A DNA stretch of 64,000 bases, taken from the NCBI GenBank assembly GCA_030849805.1, contig JASANZ010002259.1:1-64000 (forward strand). Reading direction: 5' to 3'. Position numbers and translations under genes: made by a program. Below are positions 29,995 through 40,614 of the stretch, piece by piece. The stretch's first letter is position 1, and the number at the start of each line of letters is the position of its first letter. The notes under the pieces were generated by a model that was given only the letters and a program-made list of their open reading frames with translations, was not told where the DNA came from and did not search any database. The stretch comes from Sergeia podlipaevii (lineage: Eukaryota > Euglenozoa > Kinetoplastea > Trypanosomatida > Trypanosomatidae).

Positions 29995-32900
29995 ATGCGG
30001 CGGCGAAGCAGCACCACAGTAGTGGCAGCGCTGAGCCATGAATTCGCACCGAGAGGGATATCCACTGCTGCTCTCATCCGGAGTAGTTTTCTTTTAGGCC
30101 CAAAGCGCGCTGGTGCAGGCAGAGGCAGCGGGAAGAGGTCACCACAGAAACCAAAACAGGCAGTACGTGGCAAGACAGCAATAGCACGTAAAATCCCTGC
30201 GGTTGCGCAACCACCTCACGAAGAGGCCGCTGATCACCACATGGAGGGTGTAGAGGACCTAGCTGCCGCTGTCGGTACATCTGCGAAGGTGGAACAGACA
30301 CCGCTACCGTCCAGGGCCGTGGAACCTGAAGAAGAAGCGGGAAACTCAAGCAAGGTCTTTCAGGAGGCAAGGGTCAAGGTGAATGAGCAAGGTTTGTTAG
30401 ATTCGATGGCACTCAGAGGGGAGGAAAGCGATGACATCACGAAGTTCACCGCTGCTGGCGCATTGGATGCTGAGAACAGCGTCGTTGCGGACAGTGCGAG
30501 TTATGATAGGAAAGAGGAAGAAGACACGCGGGTGAACTTGTTAGCCAAAAGGCGCCGCTCTACACAAGTCGGTCGTGTCTTGCAGCAGCGCTTGCTGGAG
30601 CGTGGGCACGAGGCTTTTCTATTGGACGTGGCTTATCGTAGCAGTCGTGGCGGCCAAGCAGCCACAACGCCGAGGAACAAGCAGAGGAAGCAAAAGGGTG
30701 TTGATGGTACTCCTGCCGTAGGCGAAAGTTGGGGTGTGCGACGACCCTCTCTCGTCCTGCACAGGGAATTAGAGAGCACAAACCCTTCGTCCGCTTCGCC
30801 TGCGGGTTATCTTTCTTGTGCCACCGTAGAGTTTCACATGAGCGTGTACTCCCCACAGGATGAAACTGCATCAAATACGTTGCATGACTCAACCGATAGC
30901 ACTCCCTCTTCAGCCACACGCCTGCAACTAAAGAAGCATTGTCGACAGTTTGCTCTCTTATTTGCCTCCACACTACGAGACACCGCTCTAGCCTACAATC
31001 CAGCTCTTCTTTTGGGCCCAGGTGCCTCCGCGTGCCCAGCGATAGAGGGACTGTATGGCATCTCCCACGCCGCCGGTGTGCTAGAGTCAACCGTGCATCG
31101 GCAGATCTCGGTTTGTGTGAAGCAGTGGACGCTGACAGCGCTCACGCACACTCTAGAGCAGCTTTGCGTGCAGATGTGCCTGCCTCGCAATCATACCGGC
31201 AGCACTAGTGGAAGTAGCGATGCTGCTGCTGCAGTGGTGGTGGTGGAGGTCAGTGTATTTGTGCAAGAGCTGCTGGCAGCTGTGTCGAAGCGGGGCTCTC
31301 CTGCGGGCAACCAGATGCGCATGCTTGAGATAGACACCGCAGCTGCCAAGAGACAGGAGGGAGGGATAGGTGAAGACAAGACTGGCGGGGATACCCTGCA
31401 GAACCTGCTCAGGTCTGCGGCGCTGGAGCTTCAGCTCGCAGGCAGTCTGCTTGAAGCTGCCAGTCTTCGTGCAAGCAGTCTCGACAACAACACTGAGCCT
31501 TCACACGCAGCAGCAGCAGCAGCGAAGGCTACATTACTGCAAAGCGTAGCGTACGAACTTCTAGAAAAAGTAGCCACGCAGGAGTTTTGCCTTTTCGTCA
31601 CGAGTCATGGTGGTAGTAGCGGTGACGCTGTGGTTACTCTCAGGGGTGTTAGTGGCCTGCTGCAATACGCAGTGGTGCCTCAAAATTTGTACTGTAGCCC
31701 AGCAGAGAAGTGGCATGCGCGTAGGCGCCGGCAGGAGATTAGCCAAGGCGCCGCACTGCTCCTTGCGGTTTACATGGGACTTCTACCGCATGTCATACGT
31801 GCTAATGCCTCTACTGACCGTAGCAGTGGTGAAGGAGGGGATGACGTCAGTGTTAGCCCGGTCTTGCGCATTCTAGAGGGCTTGAAGGGCTGCTGGGCCT
31901 CACAAGAAAAGATGGTAAGAGATGGGGGTCCTGGAGGGGCCGCGATATGGTGGCTACAGACCTCGGCGTCTATGCTAGAGGGCTACGTGGCCGCTGTGCG
32001 TCGGCGTCTCGCGCTCGCCGCAACTGTAGCCGACGGCGCTGCAGCAGCAGCAGCAGCATCTCCGGAGGTCTCAGGTATAATAGAGTTCAGTCTCGACAAC
32101 ATATCGGAAGGCCAGGACGCTGAGGCGGCCAGAAAGGAAGTCGAATTGCTAGATGCTGCGCTGGATAAACTCTCGGCGATGCTGTCCAGCCTTCTTTATT
32201 ACGATCGTGGCGCATATGAGCGGCATCGTGCGAACATGGCGCTCGCAGCAGACACGAGGGTCAGCACCACTACCAACCCCGCCACCGCCTCCTCTATGGC
32301 CTCCACCATCAGGGGCGGCATTCGGCCTGAGGAAGGCGGCGTCAGCGCGGATGAAGATGAAGGAGAACTGGAGCCGAGGCGACGGACAGGCAAGCGGTCT
32401 CTCTTTGTAACACCAAACTCTACAACGGACGTGCTGCTCTCCGGGCCGCCATCCTCTACAGCCGGGGGTGGAGGCGGCCGCGGCACTTACTCCCGCTTTA
32501 CCAGTCGCGCTGTCCTTCATCACCAAAGCAGCAGCAGCAACAACACGAACGAAGGCGGTGGGGTCTCATTGTTGCCCTCCTCGTTCTCTGCCGTCGTGAC
32601 AGGAGGAGGAGATGGAGGCTCTCCTAACAGTAAAGCTAATACGCCAACGCCAGCAGAGGGGTTCAGTGCACTCTTCTATGTATTCGTCCTGCAGCGAGAC
32701 AGTGTACAGGTGCTCTTGCGCAACTATGGGTTAAATGCGAAGTTTCAAGAGTCCATTGTGGAGGAGACTTGGCTAAGGCTCGTGCTGGCCGCTGGTGCGC
32801 TGCGGCGTGCGTTGTATAGCCCGCCAGTTTCACTGCATCAACAGCAGCAGCAGCAGCAGCACAAGGATGACATCACAACCACTGGGAACACCACAGCTGG

Positions 32901-35900
32901 TGTTGGAGAGAGGCTGCATCACAATCTGGAAGCTGACAAGGGAGGTGGCGTAGTGTCCACTGGCACGGGGGAAGAGACGAGCACAGCAGAGGTCAACAGC
33001 AGCAGCAACGGCGGCTTGCGCGTAGCGGCGCTCCCGGCTGAGCTGCATTCCCTCTTCTTGGCAGACTCAGCGACGCTCAATGATGCGCAGAAAGCTCCTA
33101 TCCAACGTCACGGAAAGAATGGAGGCGTAAGTATACAGGCAAAGAAGAGTGTCACGACCTCAACGGCTTCAACGGCGTCTACGACGGAGTCGCGCTGGTG
33201 CGCTGTCTTGCGTGTTCTGACGACGCTGCAGCACCAGTTCCCCCTCCAGCACTTTGAGAGTCTTCTTTTTCTTACAGATAGCCTCACTCCCGTGTTGCTC
33301 GCCATATATGACGACGGCATCGCCCTTCAGGCAAGAGGCGGTGTTAATGGTGGATCTTATATGAACAGAAGAACCGCTGCGCGCATGACATCGGAGGTGG
33401 CAGAGAGATGTGCCTCTATGCGTTGCATACTCGCCACCGGTGCGGGTGAGCTGCTTGTCAACAGCACCAGTCTGCGAGATAGCATTGTGAGTGTGCAGCA
33501 CGCGCGATCCTTGGCCTTGTTGCCCAGCTATTCTACTGCTGAGAGCAGCGCAAGCGCAACAGAGAATAGGAAGAAAGTCAGATCGGCGCTAGCATCTTCG
33601 TCGTGGTCGTTGGTGAGTGAAGCGGAGGCGGTGGTGCATGGCGCATTCTGCGCTGAGGCAGCCATTGCCGTGTCAGTTGGATTCGCAGAAATGCCTCAGG
33701 GGTCTCTTCTCTGGGATTCTACGGCGAAGGCATTGGCGGTGCTGAGAGCTTCGTCCTCGTCATCGTCCTCTAACTTCCTCACGTTTGCCTCCTCACTGAA
33801 GGATACCATCAAAGAGGAGAGAGGGCTGCATGTGACGCTGCTCGCAAAGCAAGTGACTGCGGCCGCGGTGGCTTCCAACTTGGCCGCCATCAACAGCATA
33901 TGCCGCAGGTGCGACGAGGACAAATACATACGCGATGGGAGTAGCGGCCGGAGCACCGTTGTAGCGGCGGGTACTGAGTGCTACACACGCATTATGTGTG
34001 AGCTGGAAGCAGACCCGCAGCTCCTGCTTCTCTGCAGCTACTCAAGCTTTCTAGAAACCCTTGTAGAGGCTCGCATGCGGCTGCACCTTGATCGCGATGC
34101 CGCCTCTGCCTTTGCGCATAACGTCGTTTTGCCTCTAGTGCTGCCCATTGTAGTCGCGTGTCTGCGGAAATCGAGCGTGGAAGACACAGCAGCCACGCAC
34201 GAGGACGTGTGCAGCCAGACCCTTCTGCTCCTGAGCTCCTTGTCGCATCTGTCGAGCCATCTTGGCAAGGACGTGAGCGATGCTGCACGCAACGCGTGGT
34301 GTGATGTGCTCCTGCAGGTGAGTGTGTACTGTATGCGGCATGCACGGCTGGAAGGGCATAAGAAAGTAAGGTGGTCTGCGCAGGGCGGCGGTGGTGCAGG
34401 TGAAGGTCTGCCTAACGTGGAATGGACAGCGCTGCACACCCGCGCGTGTGCCGGCCTGGAGCATTTGTTTTGCGCTGGGCAGGAGACGGTGGCAGCGAGT
34501 GGCAGCACCATTTCCGGGCGAGGCCTCAATCTGCTGCACTTTCTAGATCAAAGTAACTCACTCGTACGAGGGGCTCGTGTGGGGTCTGTGTACAAGTCTC
34601 AGACAGACAAGTATGTGGCGGCACTGCGCGAGTATCATGAAGCCATCATTCGCGGCGGCCAGGGAAGGGTCAGTTTTACAGCTCTAAGCCGCATGGAGCA
34701 ACAACAGCAGCAGCAGCGGCATGGCGCACTCAGTGACCGCAGTCAGCACCACGGTGAGTACGCGGAGCTGGTGAGTGAAGTAGCCGCTCGGCATCGTGTC
34801 GCGCAGGCGTGGTACGCATGTGTTGCTGCTGCACAGCTAGCTGGAGGACGATTGCTACCGTTTCTGGCAGGAGGCAGGTACCGTAATGCCGTAGCGCTTG
34901 CCCCACTCGTGCGCTACATGGAGCACTATATGCGTGAGCAAACCCGGCGTGCGCAGCGCCTGTCCATTTACAAGGACACTGCTACCATCACCACTTGTGG
35001 CTCTGTCGCAACACATGCCTCTGCCTCGGTTGGTGTAAGTTTACAGAAGGAGCTGGCGGAGGGTGCGCGTGGTAGGCGTCGAATGGAAAAGGGCACGCTC
35101 GACACTGGCGAAGTCACCAAGGCTCTCAGCGCACTCGAAGGCTCTCCGCTAGTGCTTCTTGACTTCGTCGGCCACTTGGGTAGCGCAAGCAGCTGGCTCA
35201 TGGTGTGCTATGCGATGAATACTGCCGAAACTGCCCTTGAGGTGCAGCACCGGCGTAGCACGGCAGCACATGAGGAGGTGAAGAAAACAGCGGCCACAGC
35301 TATCCTCTCGCAGCTCGCGATGGTGCCACCGCCTATGTCCATCCGCTTCGGTATTCCACCGTTACTACCCATCACGCTACTCAAGTGCATTGTACTGTTT
35401 TCGGACGCGCTGGCGAGCTCGCGCGCCACGCTGCTGGGGTTCCGCGGCCGCTCCAAGGTCTTTGGCATTCTCGCGCACCCGGACAGTGCGGAGTACAGAG
35501 TCATTGTGCTTGCCATCAAGCAGGTGGTGGTGTACCTGGACGGAGTCTCGTATTCGTACCGTGTCACGCTGAAGGAAGAATCGAAGGCTGCCGCGGCTGC
35601 TGGGTCCACTCCTCCTCCCTTTCCCTCTCCCTCTCCTCCTCACACACCAAAGAGAGGCAGCTTCTACACTGACGCAGCGCCAGAGCACGTCACCTCTACC
35701 ACTTCGTCGGTCAACCCTTCTTCTTCGTCCCCGATTGCGGGCACTTCAGTACGGACAACGATTCCAGGCGATTTTTGCTACTTTTTGTGGTGCAGCGTCG
35801 GGGCGATGGATCTCATTCTGGAGACTGTCAAGCACCACGTTTTGCAGCAGCGCACACTTAGGGGTGATATGGCGCTCGTCACATCTGCTTGCTTTGGCTC

Positions 35901-38900
35901 TCAGTGCACAATGCTCAGCGAGTGTATTCGTGGCTTCCTACAGCAGTCCTTAGAGGCGCGTGTAACGCGGTTCCGAGTGGAAGGCGGTGCTCTGCTGTGG
36001 GTGGGGCTCAGCACAGTTGCGCTCATCGGCTCTGTTGCCCACCTCGATCATGACGGAGGCTTCTTCATTGGGCGTCCACGGCAGCACGTTGCAGATGTGT
36101 GTGCGGCGGTAGAGTCTCTTCTTGATAGTCTGGAGCGCACTACTGATGCTGCTCCGGTAGCGGCCGCGATGATTGCCGGCGTGCAGGCGTTGATCTCGCA
36201 CGGCAACTTGTCTCGTCGTCTCTCCTTCAGCATTGGTGTGCTGCAGCGTGAGTACTGCGACCTCAACAGCACACTCGTGGAGCTGTGCGCGCTGACCAGC
36301 CCCTGTGTTTCCTATCCCCCTGCCGCGTCTGTCCTCCACCGTGTCTGGACACTTGTGCAAAGGGAGCTAACGGCCTCTGCGGCGGCACTTCAGGCTAAGG
36401 CTGTCATCGAGCATAGAGATGAGGACCAAGCGAAGAAGCGGAAGAAGCACCATCACCACCACCATCATGTGCAACACAGCGAGGCCGTGTGCGCTGCGCT
36501 GAGAGTTCCCTCGTTGGGTGCTCTCAGGCAAACACTTGAGGCGTTTGCCGAGCTGGACGGTGTCAACGAAGGTCGCACCTCGCACCTCACTACCACCACC
36601 ACAACAGCCGACAAGAGTCAAGAGCAGTCTGGGCAAGTTAACGTAGTGCCGCGGCAACATGTACTGCGCTGGGCGTGCGATGTGCCAGCTCTCCTGGCCG
36701 GCGTGGTGGAGGATCCCAGTGTACAGGTGCGAATTGTAGCCGCGGACAGAAGGAAGGCAGGGAAGGATATCGAGGACAGCGACGGCGCTACCGCCAACAT
36801 CGCTGGTGCTGGCGACGAGGACGAGGAGGAACTTGCGTTGTTAGGCTTGACTGCAGATGTAACAAACGCTACTTACGTCGCCGCCACGGCAGACTTTTCC
36901 TTCAAGCAGACTGTGGCGGAGGATGGCGGTGTCGGCGGCTCCATGACCCTCACGGAGGCCATTGACATGGTGCTGGTCCAGAGTGCTCATGTCGGGCGTG
37001 CGGTGGGAAGCTACGTGTCGAAAAACTCCGGGGCTTCCTTCGCGACCGCGAGCAGTCTCTTCACGATGTTGTCCTGTCTCGTTGTGAATGTCACCGACAT
37101 GCTCACGCACTGCTCCCTGCAACAGATACTCTCACGACCTGGTGCAGGCGAGCTGTTCCGCAATCTCGGTTCTTTAGTGGATGCGCACTTCATGGAGGAG
37201 CTCATGAACATGCAAGTCTTGTCTACCACCGCAGGCGAGGATGGTGGTGGAAGAAGTGATGATGACACGGTGACAGCGAGAAGATCTGCTCGGGTGCTTT
37301 CTCAGGAGGCCAAGGCGATGTGGGTACTACTGGGAGACAAGTGGGAGTCTGAGCTGCAGAAACCGCTCGAGGCGCAATTCCTCTCCTTGCAAAAGTCTCT
37401 GCTGCTCCACGTGCGTAGGCAGCGTCTGCTTGCTTGGGATGGTGTTGCTGGAGTGAGAGTGGGCAGTGGCACCTACCGCGCGAAGGGTGCAACGATGGAT
37501 CGCAATCATCCTGGCATTGATATGTTCAGCAGTAGTAGCAGCAACGAGCGCGATCCGACAGCGACGGTGGTGTCTCGCGCGTGCGCAGAGGCACTGCGTG
37601 GCCGCTGTGGAGAAGATTATGGCGATTTACCGTGGCACGACGACATACGTGACGAGCTGCAGCAGAAAAGTTGGTCAAGTGAGCGAGGAGGAGAAGGGGA
37701 GCAGGAGCAGGACGACACCAGCGTGCTGGTGCTGAGCCATGCCACCTTACCGACGGAGGTGCCTCTTGAGGTAATCATGTCTTTTCTCAAGTTGCTGTCT
37801 CGCGCGTCGGCCTCTGCGCCGGAGATGGCTCGGCTGGGACTTCTCGTGAGCACCTACGCAGCTCGGCACTTTGTGTTGCTGAGGCCCAGACTCGCCGGCA
37901 CAGCGGTGAACGTCTCCACACTTTTACATCAAGCCCACGACCACCACCAACAGCAGCATGAGGCTTTGAGTGGAAACGCTGGGGACGCTCATGCAACGTG
38001 GACGGGCCGCACCCCGCACGAAGTTAAAAGCGACTGGGAAGATTTCCTTCGCAATCAGCGGCTGCCATTGACGAGTGCGCATGCCAAAGAAGTAGCAGGG
38101 CTTTTCTTTTCGCGTCAAGACCAGCAACATGAGGAGCTCAGCGCTGTTTTTACCGGAACAACAGCAATAGCACGCAGGCCCAGCAGCAGCAGCAGCATAT
38201 CAAGCAATGAAACCCCGAGCGTGGAAGAGCTCACCTTTGAGTACATACGGGACTGTGCAGTGTATCTGCACCTGCTGGCGAACATTGCGAGTGTACTTGC
38301 GCACTTCCAGCACTGTGGGGACCTGCCTGCGGTGGAGAAGATGACCAGTCAAGCGTTACGAGCGATGCGACACTCAGGCAGAAGCAACGGTGGCAGCAGC
38401 AGCGGCACCGGAGAAACAAAAGCAAACCTGCGAGATGGTAGTGGCAGGAGGGGAGACATGGGGACATCAACCATTCAGTCGCTTGATGATCTCCAGGAGA
38501 TGCACATGACGCGACAAACAACTCAACACCAGGTAAACAACAACTTGCTCGAGTCTATCATGCTGCACTACTTGAACGTCTCCACTAACCTCACGCGGCA
38601 CACCGACACCATCACGCACAGTGCCGCAGATCGTCTGATTGCGGAAGGCGACAACCAAACTAGTAGAGGCCATAGTGACAGCAATCACTTAAGTGGTGCC
38701 ACGGCAAACACGGGCAACATAGCTCGCGCGTGCGTCGTGTTCGCTGATGAGCTGCGCAACATTGCGGCCACCACACATCAGGAGACACTGTTATTGATTC
38801 TACGTCGCTCTGAGCACAGCCATGTGCAGGTGGTGCGACGCGTAGTGCATGCCATGATGTCAGCCTCTACAGTTTTGACTCCGCCTCTGCTCTGTGGAAG

Positions 38901-40614
38901 TCAGTTTAGCGATGCCTCTTCCTTCCCTCAGTTTTTATCTGGCGCAGGTAAGCAGCAGCAGCAGCAGCAGCAGCGGCAACGCAGCAGAGCCCACTCTCTG
39001 TCAGGCCCTCTTGAAGATCGCCTGCAAGCGTGTCGTACTAGGAGGCCTGACCTACTCTGTACCAGCCCTACCATGTTGGCCATCATGACCCCAGTGTACT
39101 TCTCCGGGACTGCGTGGTATTACATGCAAAACGCGCCGAGTCAAGCCGTAGCCCTTGTAGCGGACTGCCTCGCCTTTCACATTGACCTCACGAGCCCTTG
39201 TGTGGAGAGCAGCGCGCCGCTCAGTCCGCTTCTCGCAGCGGTGACAGAGCTGCTGTCTTCCACGTCCGTACGTAACACACGCCAGCAGATGGTGTGTGAG
39301 CGGCTGATGCGTGACTTGACGGCGCGAGAGGACTTTCGGCAAGCGCTGGCGGCTCCGGCAGTCACGTTGCGGAGTCAGGGGGCTGCTGGCTCAGTACCGA
39401 GTGAGGTGATTATTCCATTCCTGGCCGCGATTGCTCGCTGGGATGTACACATAGGCAAGCAGACCATCGCGGACACGCTCAACTACGTGATGCAGGCACG
39501 TCCAAATGTGTTTGGGCAGCCGCCGGTGATGACTCGGCAAAGCAAGCGGAGCCTTGTGCAGGTTACGTCGGATGGTGGGAGTCTGAAGTTGCATGGTTGC
39601 AGTGGTGCAGGGGCGAAGCAGAAGCAGCAGCAATATGGTGCTGAGAGTGGGCAGTCGGGCATCCTTTCCATTGATGAGGACATGTCTGTGTTGGATGCCT
39701 TCACAGCTGTGCAGACGCAGGTCGATGCTTCTGCCGACACGCACCAGCACGCACTCGCCAGTCTCAATCTGTCCCTCTCAGCTGCCGCTACCACTGCGAT
39801 GCACATACTTGCCATGCGCGGTCTTTCTCCTGAGGAGGCCAGCAACGCACACGCCATGCTGCGCGCGGCAGATGATGCGCGGCGAGAGCGGGCACGGATG
39901 CACACCGCCGCCGCCGCCGCCGTGGTGGGAGCTAGCGGCTCTACAGCTGGAGGTCAAGCCAAGCTGGATCTTGCGCTTCGCCTCGAGGAACCCAGAGACT
40001 ACGGCGTGGCTATCCTTCATTTACGTTACGCCCTCAATAAAATTGTGCACATCTCCTGCCGTCGCCTTGCCCTGCAGCAGAATGCCGCTCAACTTGGTGG
40101 TATCGCGGAGATCTTAGAAGGGCTAGCTAGCGCGAAGAGCAAGGCTGGTGGCAAAGCCCAGCTGCATCACCAAGATCCCATTGTAGTGGGCACCATGCGG
40201 CACGTGCTGGCGCGCGCGCTGGTGTGTGCGCAGGCACTGGGGTACAGCTCTATAGGAGCCCCACTGCGCTACACAAGTTGTGAAGAAGACACACAAGAGA
40301 AACCCATGTTGGTGCTCCCTCCTCGAAGTCCCAGCAGCTGCAGCAGCAACAACAACAGCAGAAGCAGTCGTATTAAGAAGACAGAAGGCGAAGTGGACGC
40401 TGGACTGCTTCGTTTAGAGGAAGATGCCGCTGTTGTCATGGCGAACACGAGCCAAGTTCATCCTCTCATGACAACCCGCAAAGTACGCTCTGCCATCAGG
40501 GAGATAAACACGCAACGACTGCGCCTGGAAAGACGCAGGGACGCTTCGGCGGTGCAGAAGCGTCGTCGCAAACGGTGGAAGCAGCAGCTGATGAGCGCAC
40601 GTAAAGTGAGATAA
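29995..40614 (+). CDS. Giant unrecognised protein, about 3539 aa
   Basis: The longest gene in the window and not a family I recognise. ATG 29995 follows the acceptor AG at 29980-29981. The N-terminus (MRRRSSTTVVAALSHEF) is basic and hydroxylated with no early acidic residue before Glu, so mitochondrial import is possible. Most of the protein is Leu/Ala-rich with helix-like spacing, suggesting alpha-solenoid (HEAT/ARM-like) architecture. It is interrupted by low-complexity linkers: poly-Q (near residues 950, 1568 and 2986), poly-S, G-rich and a (K/R)-rich segment followed by seven His (His2152-His2158). The last 60 residues are strongly basic (RLRLERRRD, QKRRRKRWKQQ). No transmembrane segment or catalytic motif stands out. 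Codon use and GC content match the neighbours, arguing for a genuine endogenous gene rather than a chance ORF. Confidence 0.85.
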   Translation: MRRRSSTTVVAALSHEFAPRGISTAALIRSSFLLGPKRAGAGRGSGKRSPQKPKQAVRGKTAIARKIPAVAQPPHEEAADHHMEGVEDLAAAVGTSAKVEQTPLPSRAVEPEEEAGNSSKVFQEARVKVNEQGLLDSMALRGEESDDITKFTAAGALDAENSVVADSASYDRKEEEDTRVNLLAKRRRSTQVGRVLQQRLLERGHEAFLLDVAYRSSRGGQAATTPRNKQRKQKGVDGTPAVGESWGVRRPSLVLHRELESTNPSSASPAGYLSCATVEFHMSVYSPQDETASNTLHDSTDSTPSSATRLQLKKHCRQFALLFASTLRDTALAYNPALLLGPGASACPAIEGLYGISHAAGVLESTVHRQISVCVKQWTLTALTHTLEQLCVQMCLPRNHTGSTSGSSDAAAAVVVVEVSVFVQELLAAVSKRGSPAGNQMRMLEIDTAAAKRQEGGIGEDKTGGDTLQNLLRSAALELQLAGSLLEAASLRASSLDNNTEPSHAAAAAAKATLLQSVAYELLEKVATQEFCLFVTSHGGSSGDAVVTLRGVSGLLQYAVVPQNLYCSPAEKWHARRRRQEISQGAALLLAVYMGLLPHVIRANASTDRSSGEGGDDVSVSPVLRILEGLKGCWASQEKMVRDGGPGGAAIWWLQTSASMLEGYVAAVRRRLALAATVADGAAAAAAASPEVSGIIEFSLDNISEGQDAEAARKEVELLDAALDKLSAMLSSLLYYDRGAYERHRANMALAADTRVSTTTNPATASSMASTIRGGIRPEEGGVSADEDEGELEPRRRTGKRSLFVTPNSTTDVLLSGPPSSTAGGGGGRGTYSRFTSRAVLHHQSSSSNNTNEGGGVSLLPSSFSAVVTGGGDGGSPNSKANTPTPAEGFSALFYVFVLQRDSVQVLLRNYGLNAKFQESIVEETWLRLVLAAGALRRALYSPPVSLHQQQQQQQHKDDITTTGNTTAGVGERLHHNLEADKGGGVVSTGTGEETSTAEVNSSSNGGLRVAALPAELHSLFLADSATLNDAQKAPIQRHGKNGGVSIQAKKSVTTSTASTASTTESRWCAVLRVLTTLQHQFPLQHFESLLFLTDSLTPVLLAIYDDGIALQARGGVNGGSYMNRRTAARMTSEVAERCASMRCILATGAGELLVNSTSLRDSIVSVQHARSLALLPSYSTAESSASATENRKKVRSALASSSWSLVSEAEAVVHGAFCAEAAIAVSVGFAEMPQGSLLWDSTAKALAVLRASSSSSSSNFLTFASSLKDTIKEERGLHVTLLAKQVTAAAVASNLAAINSICRRCDEDKYIRDGSSGRSTVVAAGTECYTRIMCELEADPQLLLLCSYSSFLETLVEARMRLHLDRDAASAFAHNVVLPLVLPIVVACLRKSSVEDTAATHEDVCSQTLLLLSSLSHLSSHLGKDVSDAARNAWCDVLLQVSVYCMRHARLEGHKKVRWSAQGGGGAGEGLPNVEWTALHTRACAGLEHLFCAGQETVAASGSTISGRGLNLLHFLDQSNSLVRGARVGSVYKSQTDKYVAALREYHEAIIRGGQGRVSFTALSRMEQQQQQQRHGALSDRSQHHGEYAELVSEVAARHRVAQAWYACVAAAQLAGGRLLPFLAGGRYRNAVALAPLVRYMEHYMREQTRRAQRLSIYKDTATITTCGSVATHASASVGVSLQKELAEGARGRRRMEKGTLDTGEVTKALSALEGSPLVLLDFVGHLGSASSWLMVCYAMNTAETALEVQHRRSTAAHEEVKKTAATAILSQLAMVPPPMSIRFGIPPLLPITLLKCIVLFSDALASSRATLLGFRGRSKVFGILAHPDSAEYRVIVLAIKQVVVYLDGVSYSYRVTLKEESKAAAAAGSTPPPFPSPSPPHTPKRGSFYTDAAPEHVTSTTSSVNPSSSSPIAGTSVRTTIPGDFCYFLWCSVGAMDLILETVKHHVLQQRTLRGDMALVTSACFGSQCTMLSECIRGFLQQSLEARVTRFRVEGGALLWVGLSTVALIGSVAHLDHDGGFFIGRPRQHVADVCAAVESLLDSLERTTDAAPVAAAMIAGVQALISHGNLSRRLSFSIGVLQREYCDLNSTLVELCALTSPCVSYPPAASVLHRVWTLVQRELTASAAALQAKAVIEHRDEDQAKKRKKHHHHHHHVQHSEAVCAALRVPSLGALRQTLEAFAELDGVNEGRTSHLTTTTTTADKSQEQSGQVNVVPRQHVLRWACDVPALLAGVVEDPSVQVRIVAADRRKAGKDIEDSDGATANIAGAGDEDEEELALLGLTADVTNATYVAATADFSFKQTVAEDGGVGGSMTLTEAIDMVLVQSAHVGRAVGSYVSKNSGASFATASSLFTMLSCLVVNVTDMLTHCSLQQILSRPGAGELFRNLGSLVDAHFMEELMNMQVLSTTAGEDGGGRSDDDTVTARRSARVLSQEAKAMWVLLGDKWESELQKPLEAQFLSLQKSLLLHVRRQRLLAWDGVAGVRVGSGTYRAKGATMDRNHPGIDMFSSSSSNERDPTATVVSRACAEALRGRCGEDYGDLPWHDDIRDELQQKSWSSERGGEGEQEQDDTSVLVLSHATLPTEVPLEVIMSFLKLLSRASASAPEMARLGLLVSTYAARHFVLLRPRLAGTAVNVSTLLHQAHDHHQQQHEALSGNAGDAHATWTGRTPHEVKSDWEDFLRNQRLPLTSAHAKEVAGLFFSRQDQQHEELSAVFTGTTAIARRPSSSSSISSNETPSVEELTFEYIRDCAVYLHLLANIASVLAHFQHCGDLPAVEKMTSQALRAMRHSGRSNGGSSSGTGETKANLRDGSGRRGDMGTSTIQSLDDLQEMHMTRQTTQHQVNNNLLESIMLHYLNVSTNLTRHTDTITHSAADRLIAEGDNQTSRGHSDSNHLSGATANTGNIARACVVFADELRNIAATTHQETLLLILRRSEHSHVQVVRRVVHAMMSASTVLTPPLLCGSQFSDASSFPQFLSGAGKQQQQQQQRQRSRAHSLSGPLEDRLQACRTRRPDLLCTSPTMLAIMTPVYFSGTAWYYMQNAPSQAVALVADCLAFHIDLTSPCVESSAPLSPLLAAVTELLSSTSVRNTRQQMVCERLMRDLTAREDFRQALAAPAVTLRSQGAAGSVPSEVIIPFLAAIARWDVHIGKQTIADTLNYVMQARPNVFGQPPVMTRQSKRSLVQVTSDGGSLKLHGCSGAGAKQKQQQYGAESGQSGILSIDEDMSVLDAFTAVQTQVDASADTHQHALASLNLSLSAAATTAMHILAMRGLSPEEASNAHAMLRAADDARRERARMHTAAAAAVVGASGSTAGGQAKLDLALRLEEPRDYGVAILHLRYALNKIVHISCRRLALQQNAAQLGGIAEILEGLASAKSKAGGKAQLHHQDPIVVGTMRHVLARALVCAQALGYSSIGAPLRYTSCEEDTQEKPMLVLPPRSPSSCSSNNNSRSSRIKKTEGEVDAGLLRLEEDAAVVMANTSQVHPLMTTRKVRSAIREINTQRLRLERRRDASAVQKRRRKRWKQQLMSARKVR

